NCBI RefSeq assembly: GCF_009688965.1
Contig: NZ_AP021875.1
Location: 4,712,001-4,776,000, forward strand
Direction: 5' to 3'
Length of the DNA stretch: 64,000 nt
From: Desulfosarcina widdelii
GTDB lineage: Bacteria; Desulfobacterota; Desulfobacteria; Desulfobacterales; Desulfosarcinaceae
Shown here: positions 26,901 through 35,941 of the stretch, one piece after another
Layout of the letters: the number at the start of each line of letters is the position of its first letter
Numbering within the stretch: position 1 is the first letter of the stretch
Notes under the pieces: generated by a model
Told to the model about the DNA's origin: nothing
The model's database searches: none
The model's input: only the letters and a program-made list of their open reading frames with translations
Made by a program: the position numbers and the translations under genes

Positions 26901-27542
26901 ATGTCATGGCATGTAATCCGATCCTTTGGTGACTCGGGCCACCAAGCCTATATGCGATTTTGGGACCCGGAAAGCAGCTCTTTCCGTTTCCGGACCTTGA
27001 CGTGTGCCGAGTTGACGCGCGAAATGCGCAAGACAGACCGATGGTATGTCGCCGGTTGGAAAATCCACCTCTCCATATATCCCGCCGATTACGCAAAGGC
27101 CCTGCCCGCCCTGAGATTGTTCGAGGATCGGGTGGAGTCCGCCGGTCTGGTCTATAAATACGCGGCATCCAGAGGTTTGTATGAAGGCTTCGAGGGGGAG
27201 GTGAAAGGCAAATTTGTCACCATTTACTGCCAAACACCTGACGAGATCCCACCGGTGATCCATCTGATCAATCAACTTTTCACCCAGGAGGGGATTACGC
27301 CCGTTGCCCGTTCCAAAATCGACGAACTGGAGGGCCTGCGCCATGAACTTCCTCTGCTCGGTGGATACGGCTTCGTGCGCTATGGCGCGTTCTGCTACAC
27401 AAACGGACTTCTCGACCTCAGCGATCCGAGTCGGGCGCCCATGCGCGACAATCGCCATTTGCCGTTTCCCCGGTTCAGGGACCCCGCCAGGCTGGCCAAA
27501 GAAATCGATCTTTTCAACGATTTGATTCTACCGATTCGATAG
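26901..27542 (+). CDS. Unrecognised protein, possible OspF/SpvC-like or LanKC lyase-like fold
   Basis: A 213-residue cytoplasmic protein without signal or membrane segments. The segment AGWKIHLSIYPADYAKALP resembles the KFHIS motif of OspF/SpvC phosphothreonine lyases (catalytic Lys and His). LVYKYAASRG could supply the second Lys, GKFVTIY matches the following QFTLY strand, and GYGFVRYGAF plus MRDNRHLPFP resemble the Arg-containing C-terminal motifs. The same pattern occurs in the N-terminal domain of class III lanthionine synthetases. No lanthipeptide precursor, kinase or secretion genes lie nearby. The start at 26901 follows GGGAG. The family link is my motif-level inference. Confidence 0.5.
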   Translation: MSWHVIRSFGDSGHQAYMRFWDPESSSFRFRTLTCAELTREMRKTDRWYVAGWKIHLSIYPADYAKALPALRLFEDRVESAGLVYKYAASRGLYEGFEGEVKGKFVTIYCQTPDEIPPVIHLINQLFTQEGITPVARSKIDELEGLRHELPLLGGYGFVRYGAFCYTNGLLDLSDPSRAPMRDNRHLPFPRFRDPARLAKEIDLFNDLILPIR

Positions 27543-27603
27543 TAAACAACGGTAGGGCGACTGTCGCTGCCATGCTCTGCCCGTCCGATGGACTGCCGAC
27601 CCG

Positions 27604-30102
27604 TCATTGTTCCCGCAACCGAAAACGGTGGTTGATTTCCAGGCGCTCCAGCGAAAGATCGACGACGTCCTTCAACCGGGGTTGCCGCCGGGCCAACTGT
27701 TCGCAGAAGGCCCGGGTGCGAGGCGGTTCTATCAGGCCGGGAACGGGAACGAAGGTGGCTACCACCCGCTCGAAGAGAAGGGGATGCATCTTTTGGAGGC
27801 GCGAAAAATTGGCTTCAAACCAGGCCCATAGACGATGCGTAACCGCCGGATTGCCGGCGGCGGCCACCAGCGGCATGAAACGGATGCGGTCGGGCAGCTT
27901 GTCCAGGGCATCGTCCAGCGCCGCTGCCAGTTCCGTCCACTGGGAACAGGCGCCCAGGGCGGCTGCCAGGGTGGTGCGTTCATGCTCGACCTTACTGGAG
28001 GCCAACCGGCGGACCATGGTGTCCAGGGCGTCTTGGCCGCCGGCAACGGCGCCGGCAGTCATCACGCTTCTGAAAATATCCGGAGGCACCGGGTGGCCGT
28101 TCGCAAAAGCATGGAAATAATCGATGAGGAAGGAAAGAGCGTTTTTGTTGCCGATCAGGCTGCCGTGAACCAGGAGCTGATCGCGAAGCATGGCCGTTGC
28201 ATGCGATTCGTCCTTCGCCGGCTCAAATCCGATGTGATCCAGGGCGGCATCCATCAGATCCATGGCCGTCCGGCCGATCCTGTTGCGGATGTTCCCTTCC
28301 AGCACCAGATAGGCTTCAAAGAGGTGGCCGTCCAGGCTGGAAAGGGGCAGGTAGGTCCGCTCGCCGCGATAATGATCAGCCCAGACCAGAAAGGCGTCCA
28401 TGGTCAATTCACCGGCTTTGACCAGTGCAAACAGGTCGTTTTGAAGTCCCCAGCGGTCCAGGGCCGGTATCTGCCGCTTTTTAACCCGATCTGCCAGGCG
28501 GGAGAGATTTTCCGCTTCGGCGTATTGGACGTGGTAAAAGCCGGTGTGGCCGGGATTGAGGATGTACGTTTGGGTGCCGGAAGGCAGGTCGATGTCGGCC
28601 CGAGGCTCTTGCAGTAAAACCGTAAGGGTTTCATGGCTTCCGTCCGCTGCGTAGGCGGTGACCGACAGGGGCACCATCCACGTCTGATCCCCATCTTCGG
28701 GCAGGCAGGTAAAGCGCCGCTGGTGTAAACTCAGGCGGTTGCCGTTTCGCTGGGCGGTGATCAGGGGAAATCCCGGCTGGGTGACCCAGCTTCGCATCAA
28801 TTCCGACACCGGCATTTCCGATGCGTCGGTGAGCGATTCCCACAGGTGGTGGCTGGCGGCGCAGCCATAGGCGAAGTCCTTCAGGTAGCGCCGAAGACCG
28901 GATTTGAAGCGATCCGGGCCGATCCAGGCTTCCAACTGGCGCAAAATGCTGCCCCCCTTGCTGTAGATGATGGGGGCCGTGCTGGTGGTGATGGCCACCG
29001 GTGCATCGCCGGGCATTTCGATGGCAAAGGTTTCATGCAGGGCGTCCCGGGCCAGGGCCGCCTCGGTCTGGTTTCTGACGAAAGCGTGCCAGATCTGCCA
29101 TTCAGGATAGTAATGGTCCACCATGCCATATCCGAAGTAGGTGGCGAAGCTTTCGTTCAGCCAAAGGTATTTCCAATCTTCTGGTGTGACCAGGTTGCCG
29201 AACCATTGATGGGTGATTTCGTGGGCGATGATTTCACAGATGCGGGTGCGGGCTTCGCGCGAGGTTACCCCGGGGACGTTCAAAAGCAGGTTTTCACGGA
29301 AGGTGATGGCCCCCCAGTTCTCCATGGCGCCGAAGGCAAAGTCCGGAACGGCGATCAGGTCCAGTTTGGTCAGGGGATAGGGGATGCCGAAATAGTCTTC
29401 GCCATAGGCCAGGGCCTTGCATCCGAAGTCCCGGCCGAAGCGGGTCTGATCCCCTGCTCCGGGCAGGCAGACGGCCCGCATCCGGTGGTCGTTTTCGTCG
29501 CGATGGATCTCAAAGGGCCCCACCCCGAAAAAGACCAGGTAGGTGGACATTTTGGGCGTCGGGTAAAAGGTAACCCGCCGCCGGCCCGCTTCCAGCGCTG
29601 AAATGGTCTGGATGTCGGCGTTGGAAATAGCGGTCAGATTGTCATCGATCACCATTTCTACGGTAAAGACGGCTTTTTGCATGGGGTGGTCGAAGCAGGG
29701 GAAGGCGCGCCGGGCGTCGCTTTCCTGGAACTGGGTGACGGCCATATGGTCCGGCGCCCCCGCGACCTGGATGCCGCTGCGGTAAAAACCGGCCATGCTG
29801 TCGTTGATTTTGCCGGTGTAGTCGATCACCAGTTCAACGTCACCCTTAAGGGGGCCGGGAAAATGAACCGTCAGGCCCGATTCGGCCGGATCGACGGCAA
29901 ACCGGCACTCCCCCTCGGGATGCTTTTTGTCTTCCGTTTTCACCCGGCATTGCCGGATGTCCAATTCGAGGCTGTCCAGGCGGATGGCCTCGGTGGGCTT
30001 TAGGGCACGGGCGTTGAGGGTCATCTGGCCGGCAAACGTAAAATCTTTCAGATTCGGCGTGATGACGATATGGTAGCGTTGCGGTGTGAAAAGATCGTTC
30101 AT
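27604..30102 (-). CDS. pepN: M1 family zinc aminopeptidase
   Basis: An 832-residue M1 metallopeptidase. The exopeptidase motif AFGAMENWGAITF and the zinc site HEITHQWFG followed 18 residues later by NESFATYFG are complete. An N-terminal beta domain (residues about 1-190) and a C-terminal helical domain (from about 510) complete the usual layout. It removes N-terminal amino acids from peptides in the cytoplasm, as there is no signal peptide. It is closer in build to the eukaryote-type puromycin-sensitive aminopeptidases than to E. coli PepN. An ACGGAG precedes the ATG at 30102. It is convergent with the OspF-like gene. Confidence 0.92.
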   Translation of the reverse strand: MNDLFTPQRYHIVITPNLKDFTFAGQMTLNARALKPTEAIRLDSLELDIRQCRVKTEDKKHPEGECRFAVDPAESGLTVHFPGPLKGDVELVIDYTGKINDSMAGFYRSGIQVAGAPDHMAVTQFQESDARRAFPCFDHPMQKAVFTVEMVIDDNLTAISNADIQTISALEAGRRRVTFYPTPKMSTYLVFFGVGPFEIHRDENDHRMRAVCLPGAGDQTRFGRDFGCKALAYGEDYFGIPYPLTKLDLIAVPDFAFGAMENWGAITFRENLLLNVPGVTSREARTRICEIIAHEITHQWFGNLVTPEDWKYLWLNESFATYFGYGMVDHYYPEWQIWHAFVRNQTEAALARDALHETFAIEMPGDAPVAITTSTAPIIYSKGGSILRQLEAWIGPDRFKSGLRRYLKDFAYGCAASHHLWESLTDASEMPVSELMRSWVTQPGFPLITAQRNGNRLSLHQRRFTCLPEDGDQTWMVPLSVTAYAADGSHETLTVLLQEPRADIDLPSGTQTYILNPGHTGFYHVQYAEAENLSRLADRVKKRQIPALDRWGLQNDLFALVKAGELTMDAFLVWADHYRGERTYLPLSSLDGHLFEAYLVLEGNIRNRIGRTAMDLMDAALDHIGFEPAKDESHATAMLRDQLLVHGSLIGNKNALSFLIDYFHAFANGHPVPPDIFRSVMTAGAVAGGQDALDTMVRRLASSKVEHERTTLAAALGACSQWTELAAALDDALDKLPDRIRFMPLVAAAGNPAVTHRLWAWFEANFSRLQKMHPLLFERVVATFVPVPGLIEPPRTRAFCEQLARRQPRLKDVVDLSLERLEINHRFRLREQ

Positions 30103-30138
30103 GGGGTGCTCCGTTGGATGAGACCGGCCGTAAAGGAA

Positions 30139-30426
30139 TCAGAAGAAGCGGGGCAGGATAAAGCGGAAGATCGTATATGCCACCCCGGTGAAAATAAAGA
30201 TTGCAGCCGAACCGCCATGGATCCAGAGGGCCGGTCCAATCCGGCCGTTTTCTTTCCTGGTTTGGTTCATATAGGTCCGGTAAATCTCCCGCAGGTCCGG
30301 TGCCTGCATATTGCGGTCGGCCAACCCGCGTTCGAACAGATACCGGACGATGACTGAAAATGAGGCGGCAGCAACGAGCGCTGCTATCCCCATGAGGATA
30401 ACGATGGCAGTGTCCGTGGCCGTCAC
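30139..30426 (-). CDS. Small membrane protein with two transmembrane helices
   Basis: A 95-residue protein with helices at about residues 7-27 (AIVILMGIAALVAAASFSVIV) and 70-90 (GGSAAIFIFTGVAYTIFRFI). The loop between them is charged (residues 30-60) and should face one side. The GTG start at 30426 overlaps the stop of the small upstream frame at 30423-30527, suggesting translational coupling. The function is unknown. It ends 36 bases before the aminopeptidase start and may share its transcript. Confidence 0.65.
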   Translation of the reverse strand: MTATDTAIVILMGIAALVAAASFSVIVRYLFERGLADRNMQAPDLREIYRTYMNQTRKENGRIGPALWIHGGSAAIFIFTGVAYTIFRFILPRFF

Positions 30427-30527
30427 GCGGCGACCTGTTGGCGTGTTTGTGCTGTATCGTCTTTGTTCATTGTTTCAGCCATTGAACACTTACGGGTCAG
30501 GCCGTTGCAGCACATTGGGCATTTCAA
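30423..30527 (-). CDS. Tiny Cys-motif protein (34 residues)
   Basis: A 34-codon frame starting at a TTG. Its N terminus, LKCPMCCNGLTRKC, has a CxxC plus a further Cys and looks like half of a zinc ribbon. The rest is polar (MAETMNKDDTAQTRQQVAA). The stop overlaps the GTG of the next gene (GTGA), a typical coupled junction, which is the main support. A start further upstream in the same frame is possible. The region 30528-30750 beyond it shows no other gene. Confidence 0.35.
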   Translation of the reverse strand: MKCPMCCNGLTRKCSMAETMNKDDTAQTRQQVAA

Positions 30528-30750
30528 CCCCGTGAACGGGTAAGGATGGTTTCCCGATCCTATCACGGCAATAGAGGCGGTGCAACCGTGCAGCAAAGAG
30601 CCGAATGCGGGCATGAAACGTTTTTTGTGCCATCGCGTCCGGCGTTCCTTTCCTAAAATAGGAAAGATATTGACACGGATTGGCAACATAATGAAAAATA
30701 TTGGATTTGAAACGGATTCGGTGCAAGAAACGATTTTACTGGAGCGGACG

Positions 30751-32202
30751 ATGAAGCGGACGTTCGGTTTCCTTGTTCTTTTTTGGGTTTTTTCCCCTTT
30801 GGCGCTTTCGTCGGCCGCCGAAATGAGCCTCATCACCGAAGAAGTCGCCTCTTTCAATTATACCAAAAACGGGAAACTAACGGGCGTCACAACCGGTGTG
30901 GTCCGGGAGATTGCCCGGCGGTTGGGAGTCGACTGCAACATCGAGGTTCTGCCTTGGGCCCGCGGATACCAGCGGCTGCGCAGCGAACCCAATGTGGCGC
31001 TGTTTACTACGGCGCGGACGCCGGAGCGCGAGGCGCTGTTTCATTGGGTCGGACCGCTTTATGTCAGCAGTATGGCCTTTTACGCCCGCAGCGACGATCC
31101 GCGGCGCATCGATTCCATCGACGACGCCAAGCAGGTAAATTCCATTGCGACCTATAAGGACGACTCCGCGGAACAGATTTTAAAGTCGCTGGGATTCACC
31201 AACCTCGACAGTTCCAACAGTCCGCTCAGCAACGTCCGCAAACTGGCCTCCGGGCGGGTGGACCTTTGGTTTTTCCACAGCCTGATCGCACCCGCTGTCG
31301 CCCGTGAGGCCGGGGTCGAACCACGGGCAATCCGGGCGGTCCACACCTATCGGAAGAATTATTTTTACATCGCGATTTCAAAAACCACCGCGCCGGAGGT
31401 GGTGCGGGAATGGCAGGCTGCCCTGGATGCCATGAAAGCGGACGGCACTTTCCGGTGGCTGACGCGAAAATGGCTGCCCGAGGATTCCATCATGGTTTCG
31501 GATGGCAAGACTCCCGGGGGCAGGCCCTTTTCCCTGAAGGCGTACACCGAGGATTACCCGCCATCGGCCTATGTGGAAAACGGAAAAATCAAAGGACTTT
31601 CCGTTGAAATTGTCCAAGAAATTCTCCGGCGTACCGGCCAGCCGGATACGATAACAATCGTCCCATGGGCCAGGGGGTACCAGCTGGTGCTTTCGGATGC
31701 CAACACCGTGCTTTTCTCGACCACGCGACTGCCCCAGCGGGAAGATTTGTTTTTCTGGGTGGGGCCGCTGTATCGGCAGCGATGGGGCTTTTATCGATGG
31801 AAAGGATCGGGTGTATCCGTTGCCGACATGGAAGCAGCCCGGAACGTAGCACGCATCGGCACCTATCATCAGGATGCCAAGATGCAATACCTGCTGGCAC
31901 AAGGCTTCGACAATCTGGTGCCCACCAATATAAACATCACCAATGTGGCGCATCTTGAACGGGGCAATATCGATTTGTGGGTCAGCTCCGATTTCAACCT
32001 CGACCATCTGGCCAGGCAGGCCGGCGTGTCTCCCGACCAACTGGAGCTGGCTTACGCGTTTCATACCGTTCGCAACTATATCGCCTTTTCCAAAGCGACA
32101 TCGCCCCATGTCGTTCGCCTCTGGCAGGCGGTTCTGGAGGAAATGAAATCCGACGGCAGCTATCGACGCATCTGTAAGAAATACAACTATTCGCCGGAAT
32201 AA
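30751..32202 (+). CDS. Tandem periplasmic solute-binding protein (two PBP2 domains)
   Basis: A 483-residue secreted protein made of two related type 2 binding domains. The signal peptide spans residues 1-23 (FGFLVLFWVFSPLALSSAA). Domain 1 covers about residues 25-248, domain 2 about 255-480. The repeats are obvious: EVLPWARGYQRL against TIVPWARGYQLVL, and FHWVGPLY against FFWVGPLYRQ. The start at 30751 follows CTGGAG. A hybrid histidine kinase begins 43 bases downstream, so the protein may present a ligand to that sensor rather than to a transporter. No permease lies nearby. Confidence 0.8.
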   Translation: MKRTFGFLVLFWVFSPLALSSAAEMSLITEEVASFNYTKNGKLTGVTTGVVREIARRLGVDCNIEVLPWARGYQRLRSEPNVALFTTARTPEREALFHWVGPLYVSSMAFYARSDDPRRIDSIDDAKQVNSIATYKDDSAEQILKSLGFTNLDSSNSPLSNVRKLASGRVDLWFFHSLIAPAVAREAGVEPRAIRAVHTYRKNYFYIAISKTTAPEVVREWQAALDAMKADGTFRWLTRKWLPEDSIMVSDGKTPGGRPFSLKAYTEDYPPSAYVENGKIKGLSVEIVQEILRRTGQPDTITIVPWARGYQLVLSDANTVLFSTTRLPQREDLFFWVGPLYRQRWGFYRWKGSGVSVADMEAARNVARIGTYHQDAKMQYLLAQGFDNLVPTNINITNVAHLERGNIDLWVSSDFNLDHLARQAGVSPDQLELAYAFHTVRNYIAFSKATSPHVVRLWQAVLEEMKSDGSYRRICKKYNYSPE

Positions 32203-32245
32203 CGGGCTCAAGGGGTAAAACCGGTTCCCGGCGCAAACAGAAGAG

Positions 32246-34513
32246 ATGCCTGTGAAACGGCCCACATCACCATCGTTGACATTGAAAAATATCAAGATCA
32301 GGCGGGGACGGTCCATTTCTACGGAGCTGACCGTCAGCCTGGTGGTGCTGGTATTGCTGGTGGAAGTTGTGCTCCTGCTTCTGATTTACAACCGCCAGAC
32401 CGACGAATTGTACCGGCGCCTGGAGGAAAAAGCGGATGAATACGCCGTTAGCCTTTCCGAAACCCTGGCTGTGCCGATTTGGGATCTGGATGACGAGCAG
32501 ATCCGACGGATCGGAGAGGGCTTCGCTCGCAACGAACTGGTGGCATCGGTTGTCATCCGGGGCGCCGAGGGAAACGTTTTTTACCGGTTCAGCCGCCTGA
32601 CTGAGGATTATCCGATTCGCCGGGAGGTCCCCATTGTTCACACCGGCAGGACCATCGGGCATGCCGAAATTTCCCTCTCGCTGGCGACCTACCGGCAGGA
32701 ACTGGCCTGGCTTCGTAATACGGCCTTAATGGTGCTGGCCGTGTCCCTGGTGGTCATCGTCGTTGCCACCGGAATTATTTTGCGGGTGCTCATGCGCAAA
32801 CCGCTGGACATCCTGCGGGAGGGAATGGATCGCATTGCGCGTGGAGACGGAGACTACCGCTTCGACAAGATTCACCACGAGGAATTGGCGGACATCGCCC
32901 GACGGTTCGAAAACATGGCCGACACGGTTCGCCAACGCGAGCAATCCCTGAAAAAGGAGGTCGCCGAGCGAAAACGGGCGGAAGAGAAAATCAGACAGAG
33001 CGATATCCGCACCCGGGCCATCCTCAATGCCATTCCCGACATTCTGTTTCAGTTCGATCGTAATGGCCGCTTTGTGGATATGAGGGGAAACCCGGAGCGT
33101 CTGGGAGTATCTCCGGATCGCTGCATCGGGTGGAAAATCGAACAGGTCATGCCGGAAAAATTAGCTCGCCTTTTCCGAAGGCAGCTTTCCCGATCATTCG
33201 AGACCGATAAAGTGGTTGTGTTCGAGTACGATCTGCCTTTCGGGGAGGACGAGAGATATTATGAGGCCCGATTGTTGGCGGTGTCGGACGAATTGGCGCT
33301 GGGAATGGTGCGGAATATCACCGAACAGGTGACTGCGGCGGAATCGAAGCAGCGGTTGCTGGAGCAGTTGCAGCGGGCTCAAAAAATGGAAGCCATCGGC
33401 ATGCTGGCCGGCGGTGTGGCCCACGACCTCAACAATGTACTGTCCGGTGTGGTCAGCTATCCGGAGCTGCTCCTCATGGATTTGCCGGAAGACAGCCCCT
33501 TGCGGCAACCCCTCCGTACCATCCAGACGTCCGGCGAGCGCGCCGCCCACATCGTTCAGGATCTGTTGACCCTGGCCCGAAGGGGGGTATCGGTCTCCGA
33601 AATCGTCAATCTCAACCAGATTGTCCGGGACTATTTGAGCAGCCCCGAATGCAGAAAATTGCAGACCTACCACCCCGGTATCCAATTGATACCGGAACTT
33701 GCCGACGACCTTTTGAATATCTCGGGTTCTCCGATCCACCTGACCAAGACCGTAATGAATTTGGTTTCGAATGCTGCGGAAGCCATGACCGACGGCGGTG
33801 TGGTCCACATCAGGACCCGCAACCGCACCATCGACACCCCCATCGACGGATATGACGACATCGAGAAAGGCGATTATGTGGTGCTGACGGTCAAGGACAA
33901 CGGCATCGGTATTTCGGAAGAAGACATCGATCGGATTTTCGAGCCGTTCTACACCAAAAAGGTGATGGGCCGCTCCGGCACCGGCCTGGGCATGGCGGTG
34001 GTTTGGGGCACCGTCAAGGATCACCACGGACATATCGATATTTCCAGCAGTCCGGACCAGGGCACCACGGTTGCCATTCATCTGCCGGCAACCCGGGAAC
34101 AACGGATGCAAACCGGCGGAGAAGAAACCATCGAGACCATGAAAGGCGATGGAGAGCGCATCCTCGTGGTGGACGACGTGGCGGAGCAGCGGGAACTCGC
34201 CACACAAATGCTTACCCGACTGGGTTATTCCGCCACCAGCGTTGCCGATGGGGAAGCGGCCGTCGTCTATCTCCGCGACAGGCAGGTAGATCTGGTGGTG
34301 CTGGACATGATCATGGATCCCGGCATCGACGGGCTGGAAACCTATCGGCGGATTCTCCGGATTCATCCCGGCCAGCGGGCCCTGATCACCAGCGGATATT
34401 CGGAATCGGACCGGGTCCAGGAAGCACGCAGGATCGGGGCCGGCGCCTACGTGAAAAAGCCCTATCGAATCGAGACCCTGGCCCGGGCGGTGCGGGCCGT
34501 TCTGAAAGGATAG
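32246..34513 (+). CDS. Hybrid sensor histidine kinase with C-terminal receiver
   Basis: A 755-residue membrane kinase. TM1 at about residues 28-48 and TM2 at about 158-180 flank a periplasmic sensor of some 105 residues. A HAMP domain (about 182-235), a short coiled coil, a PAS domain (about 250-370), HisKA with the phosphorylated His393 in GGVAHDLNN, HATPase_c (ends near 620, with GTGLGMAVVWG) and a receiver domain (about 635-753, phospho-acceptor Asp687 in VVLDMIMDPG) follow. No DNA-binding output is present, so phosphate must pass to another protein. It lies directly behind the tandem binding protein, a likely periplasmic partner. Confidence 0.9.
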   Translation: MPVKRPTSPSLTLKNIKIRRGRSISTELTVSLVVLVLLVEVVLLLLIYNRQTDELYRRLEEKADEYAVSLSETLAVPIWDLDDEQIRRIGEGFARNELVASVVIRGAEGNVFYRFSRLTEDYPIRREVPIVHTGRTIGHAEISLSLATYRQELAWLRNTALMVLAVSLVVIVVATGIILRVLMRKPLDILREGMDRIARGDGDYRFDKIHHEELADIARRFENMADTVRQREQSLKKEVAERKRAEEKIRQSDIRTRAILNAIPDILFQFDRNGRFVDMRGNPERLGVSPDRCIGWKIEQVMPEKLARLFRRQLSRSFETDKVVVFEYDLPFGEDERYYEARLLAVSDELALGMVRNITEQVTAAESKQRLLEQLQRAQKMEAIGMLAGGVAHDLNNVLSGVVSYPELLLMDLPEDSPLRQPLRTIQTSGERAAHIVQDLLTLARRGVSVSEIVNLNQIVRDYLSSPECRKLQTYHPGIQLIPELADDLLNISGSPIHLTKTVMNLVSNAAEAMTDGGVVHIRTRNRTIDTPIDGYDDIEKGDYVVLTVKDNGIGISEEDIDRIFEPFYTKKVMGRSGTGLGMAVVWGTVKDHHGHIDISSSPDQGTTVAIHLPATREQRMQTGGEETIETMKGDGERILVVDDVAEQRELATQMLTRLGYSATSVADGEAAVVYLRDRQVDLVVLDMIMDPGIDGLETYRRILRIHPGQRALITSGYSESDRVQEARRIGAGAYVKKPYRIETLARAVRAVLKG

Positions 34514-34568
34514 GCCCCGAAAGGTAAAATCGTTTTAGCCGGTGGTCAGATTCGGTCGCATGCGGACA

Positions 34569-35660
34569 CTAACGGACCGGTTCGACGGCCACCCAGTCAT
34601 TGTTGGAATGCTGGTTGGGATCAAATCCCGCATCGTTGGAAAGCATGTATTCGCCCAGAGAGTTGGCCCAGACGTGGTCATACCCGCCGGGCAATTCCAC
34701 CGAATGGCCGCTTGTCGGGTCGTTATAATTCTCCGTTCCGCGGATGTATTCACTGAATTCACGGCTGGCGCGGTCTTCGGCCTGTTGGCGGGTCCTCCAT
34801 GACTGCGTCAGGGCCGCGTCGAAGGCGTCGTTGCTGCGGCTGATGGCGCGGCTCAGGGCGCCGGCGTTGGCGATGCCCTGCTGCTGGGCGGCGATCCACT
34901 GCTGCTGGACTTGATTGAACCGTGCGAACCAGCTGCGGTCGACGCGGAATGAATTCACGAAAGCGTTGGCCAGGGGCTTGAGGGCATCCAGCTGGCCCTT
35001 TCTGGCGCGCACGGAAAGATTGCGATCCGCCTGCCAAAAGATGTTCTGTGGCCCCATGTTGGGCTGTACAACCAATACCACACAGTAAAAATCCTCTTCC
35101 CAGGCCACCCCGTTTTCCGTGTAGGCAAAACGGGCGCAGGTACCGAATCCGCGGCAGATTCCACCGGGCTGCTGGTTGGCGGCCGCAATACTGTTGCCCC
35201 ATTCCGGCAGGTCTTCCTGCCCGACCAGTCTTACATTGCGTGCCCCCGGCCGCTGTTGGGGCAGGACAATCTGCTGAACAAAGGCAGCCGGGCTGTTGGG
35301 AATGGGCATGACGATCATTCCCAGATAGAGCTGGCCCTGCTGCCACTGGTACTCGATTTGTCCGCTGATGAACAGGTTCGACGGATGAACGAAAACGCCC
35401 GCTGTGCTATCGGGTGCGGTAATGGCCACATTGGCCGTGACCAGATTGGCCAGGGCGGTATTCCAGGTCAGGCCGCCCGCCGGCCGCCAGTCGGACGGGG
35501 CCATGACCCGCAAGGCCGGGATGCCGCCCATCTTCGGGTCGGTGATGACAAAGGATTTCATGCGCAGCGGCGGGGCTGCGGCCGATTCTGTCGGAATCGA
35601 CCCCATCAGGACAAAGATCAGCAACAGTCCGAAAAAGCAACTCAAGGCCGTACCTTTCAA
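34569..35660 (-). CDS. Secreted protein of unknown function
   Basis: A 363-residue protein. A TTG start at 35660 is chosen because AGGAGG lies six bases upstream; the resulting N terminus is a signal peptide (CFFGLLLIFVLMGSIPTESAAA). The central part is a beta-rich domain with a Cys pair (GICRGFGTC). Around residues 250-310 there is a Gln/Ala-rich helical stretch (QQQWIAAQQQGIANAG). The C terminus has a polar segment (HSVELPGGYDHVWANSLGEY). I know similar uncharacterised secreted proteins from deltaproteobacteria but no named function. It stands alone, convergent with the kinase. Confidence 0.7.
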   Translation of the reverse strand: MKGTALSCFFGLLLIFVLMGSIPTESAAAPPLRMKSFVITDPKMGGIPALRVMAPSDWRPAGGLTWNTALANLVTANVAITAPDSTAGVFVHPSNLFISGQIEYQWQQGQLYLGMIVMPIPNSPAAFVQQIVLPQQRPGARNVRLVGQEDLPEWGNSIAAANQQPGGICRGFGTCARFAYTENGVAWEEDFYCVVLVVQPNMGPQNIFWQADRNLSVRARKGQLDALKPLANAFVNSFRVDRSWFARFNQVQQQWIAAQQQGIANAGALSRAISRSNDAFDAALTQSWRTRQQAEDRASREFSEYIRGTENYNDPTSGHSVELPGGYDHVWANSLGEYMLSNDAGFDPNQHSNNDWVAVEPVR

Positions 35661-35941
35661 TTTGCACCTCCTGACCCGAAAAGGTCGCTCATGGCAAAAG
35701 GCGGTCGCGGATCTTCCGCCGTTGCGTGTTGATGAACCGCTATCGATACGAGCGGGATTGGCTACAATCAAAATTATCGTCCGTTGCTATCGAATAGCTT
35801 AGGATTTTTTTGAGAAAAAGGTGAGGATTTATGGCGGTGGCGACTTGAATTACACCCGACCCGCAGGTATACTGCCCCTATTTGGTCAGAATCGAGAGTC
35901 TCAATTATAATAGGGTGTTGGATGACAAAGGGGCTGGGGGC

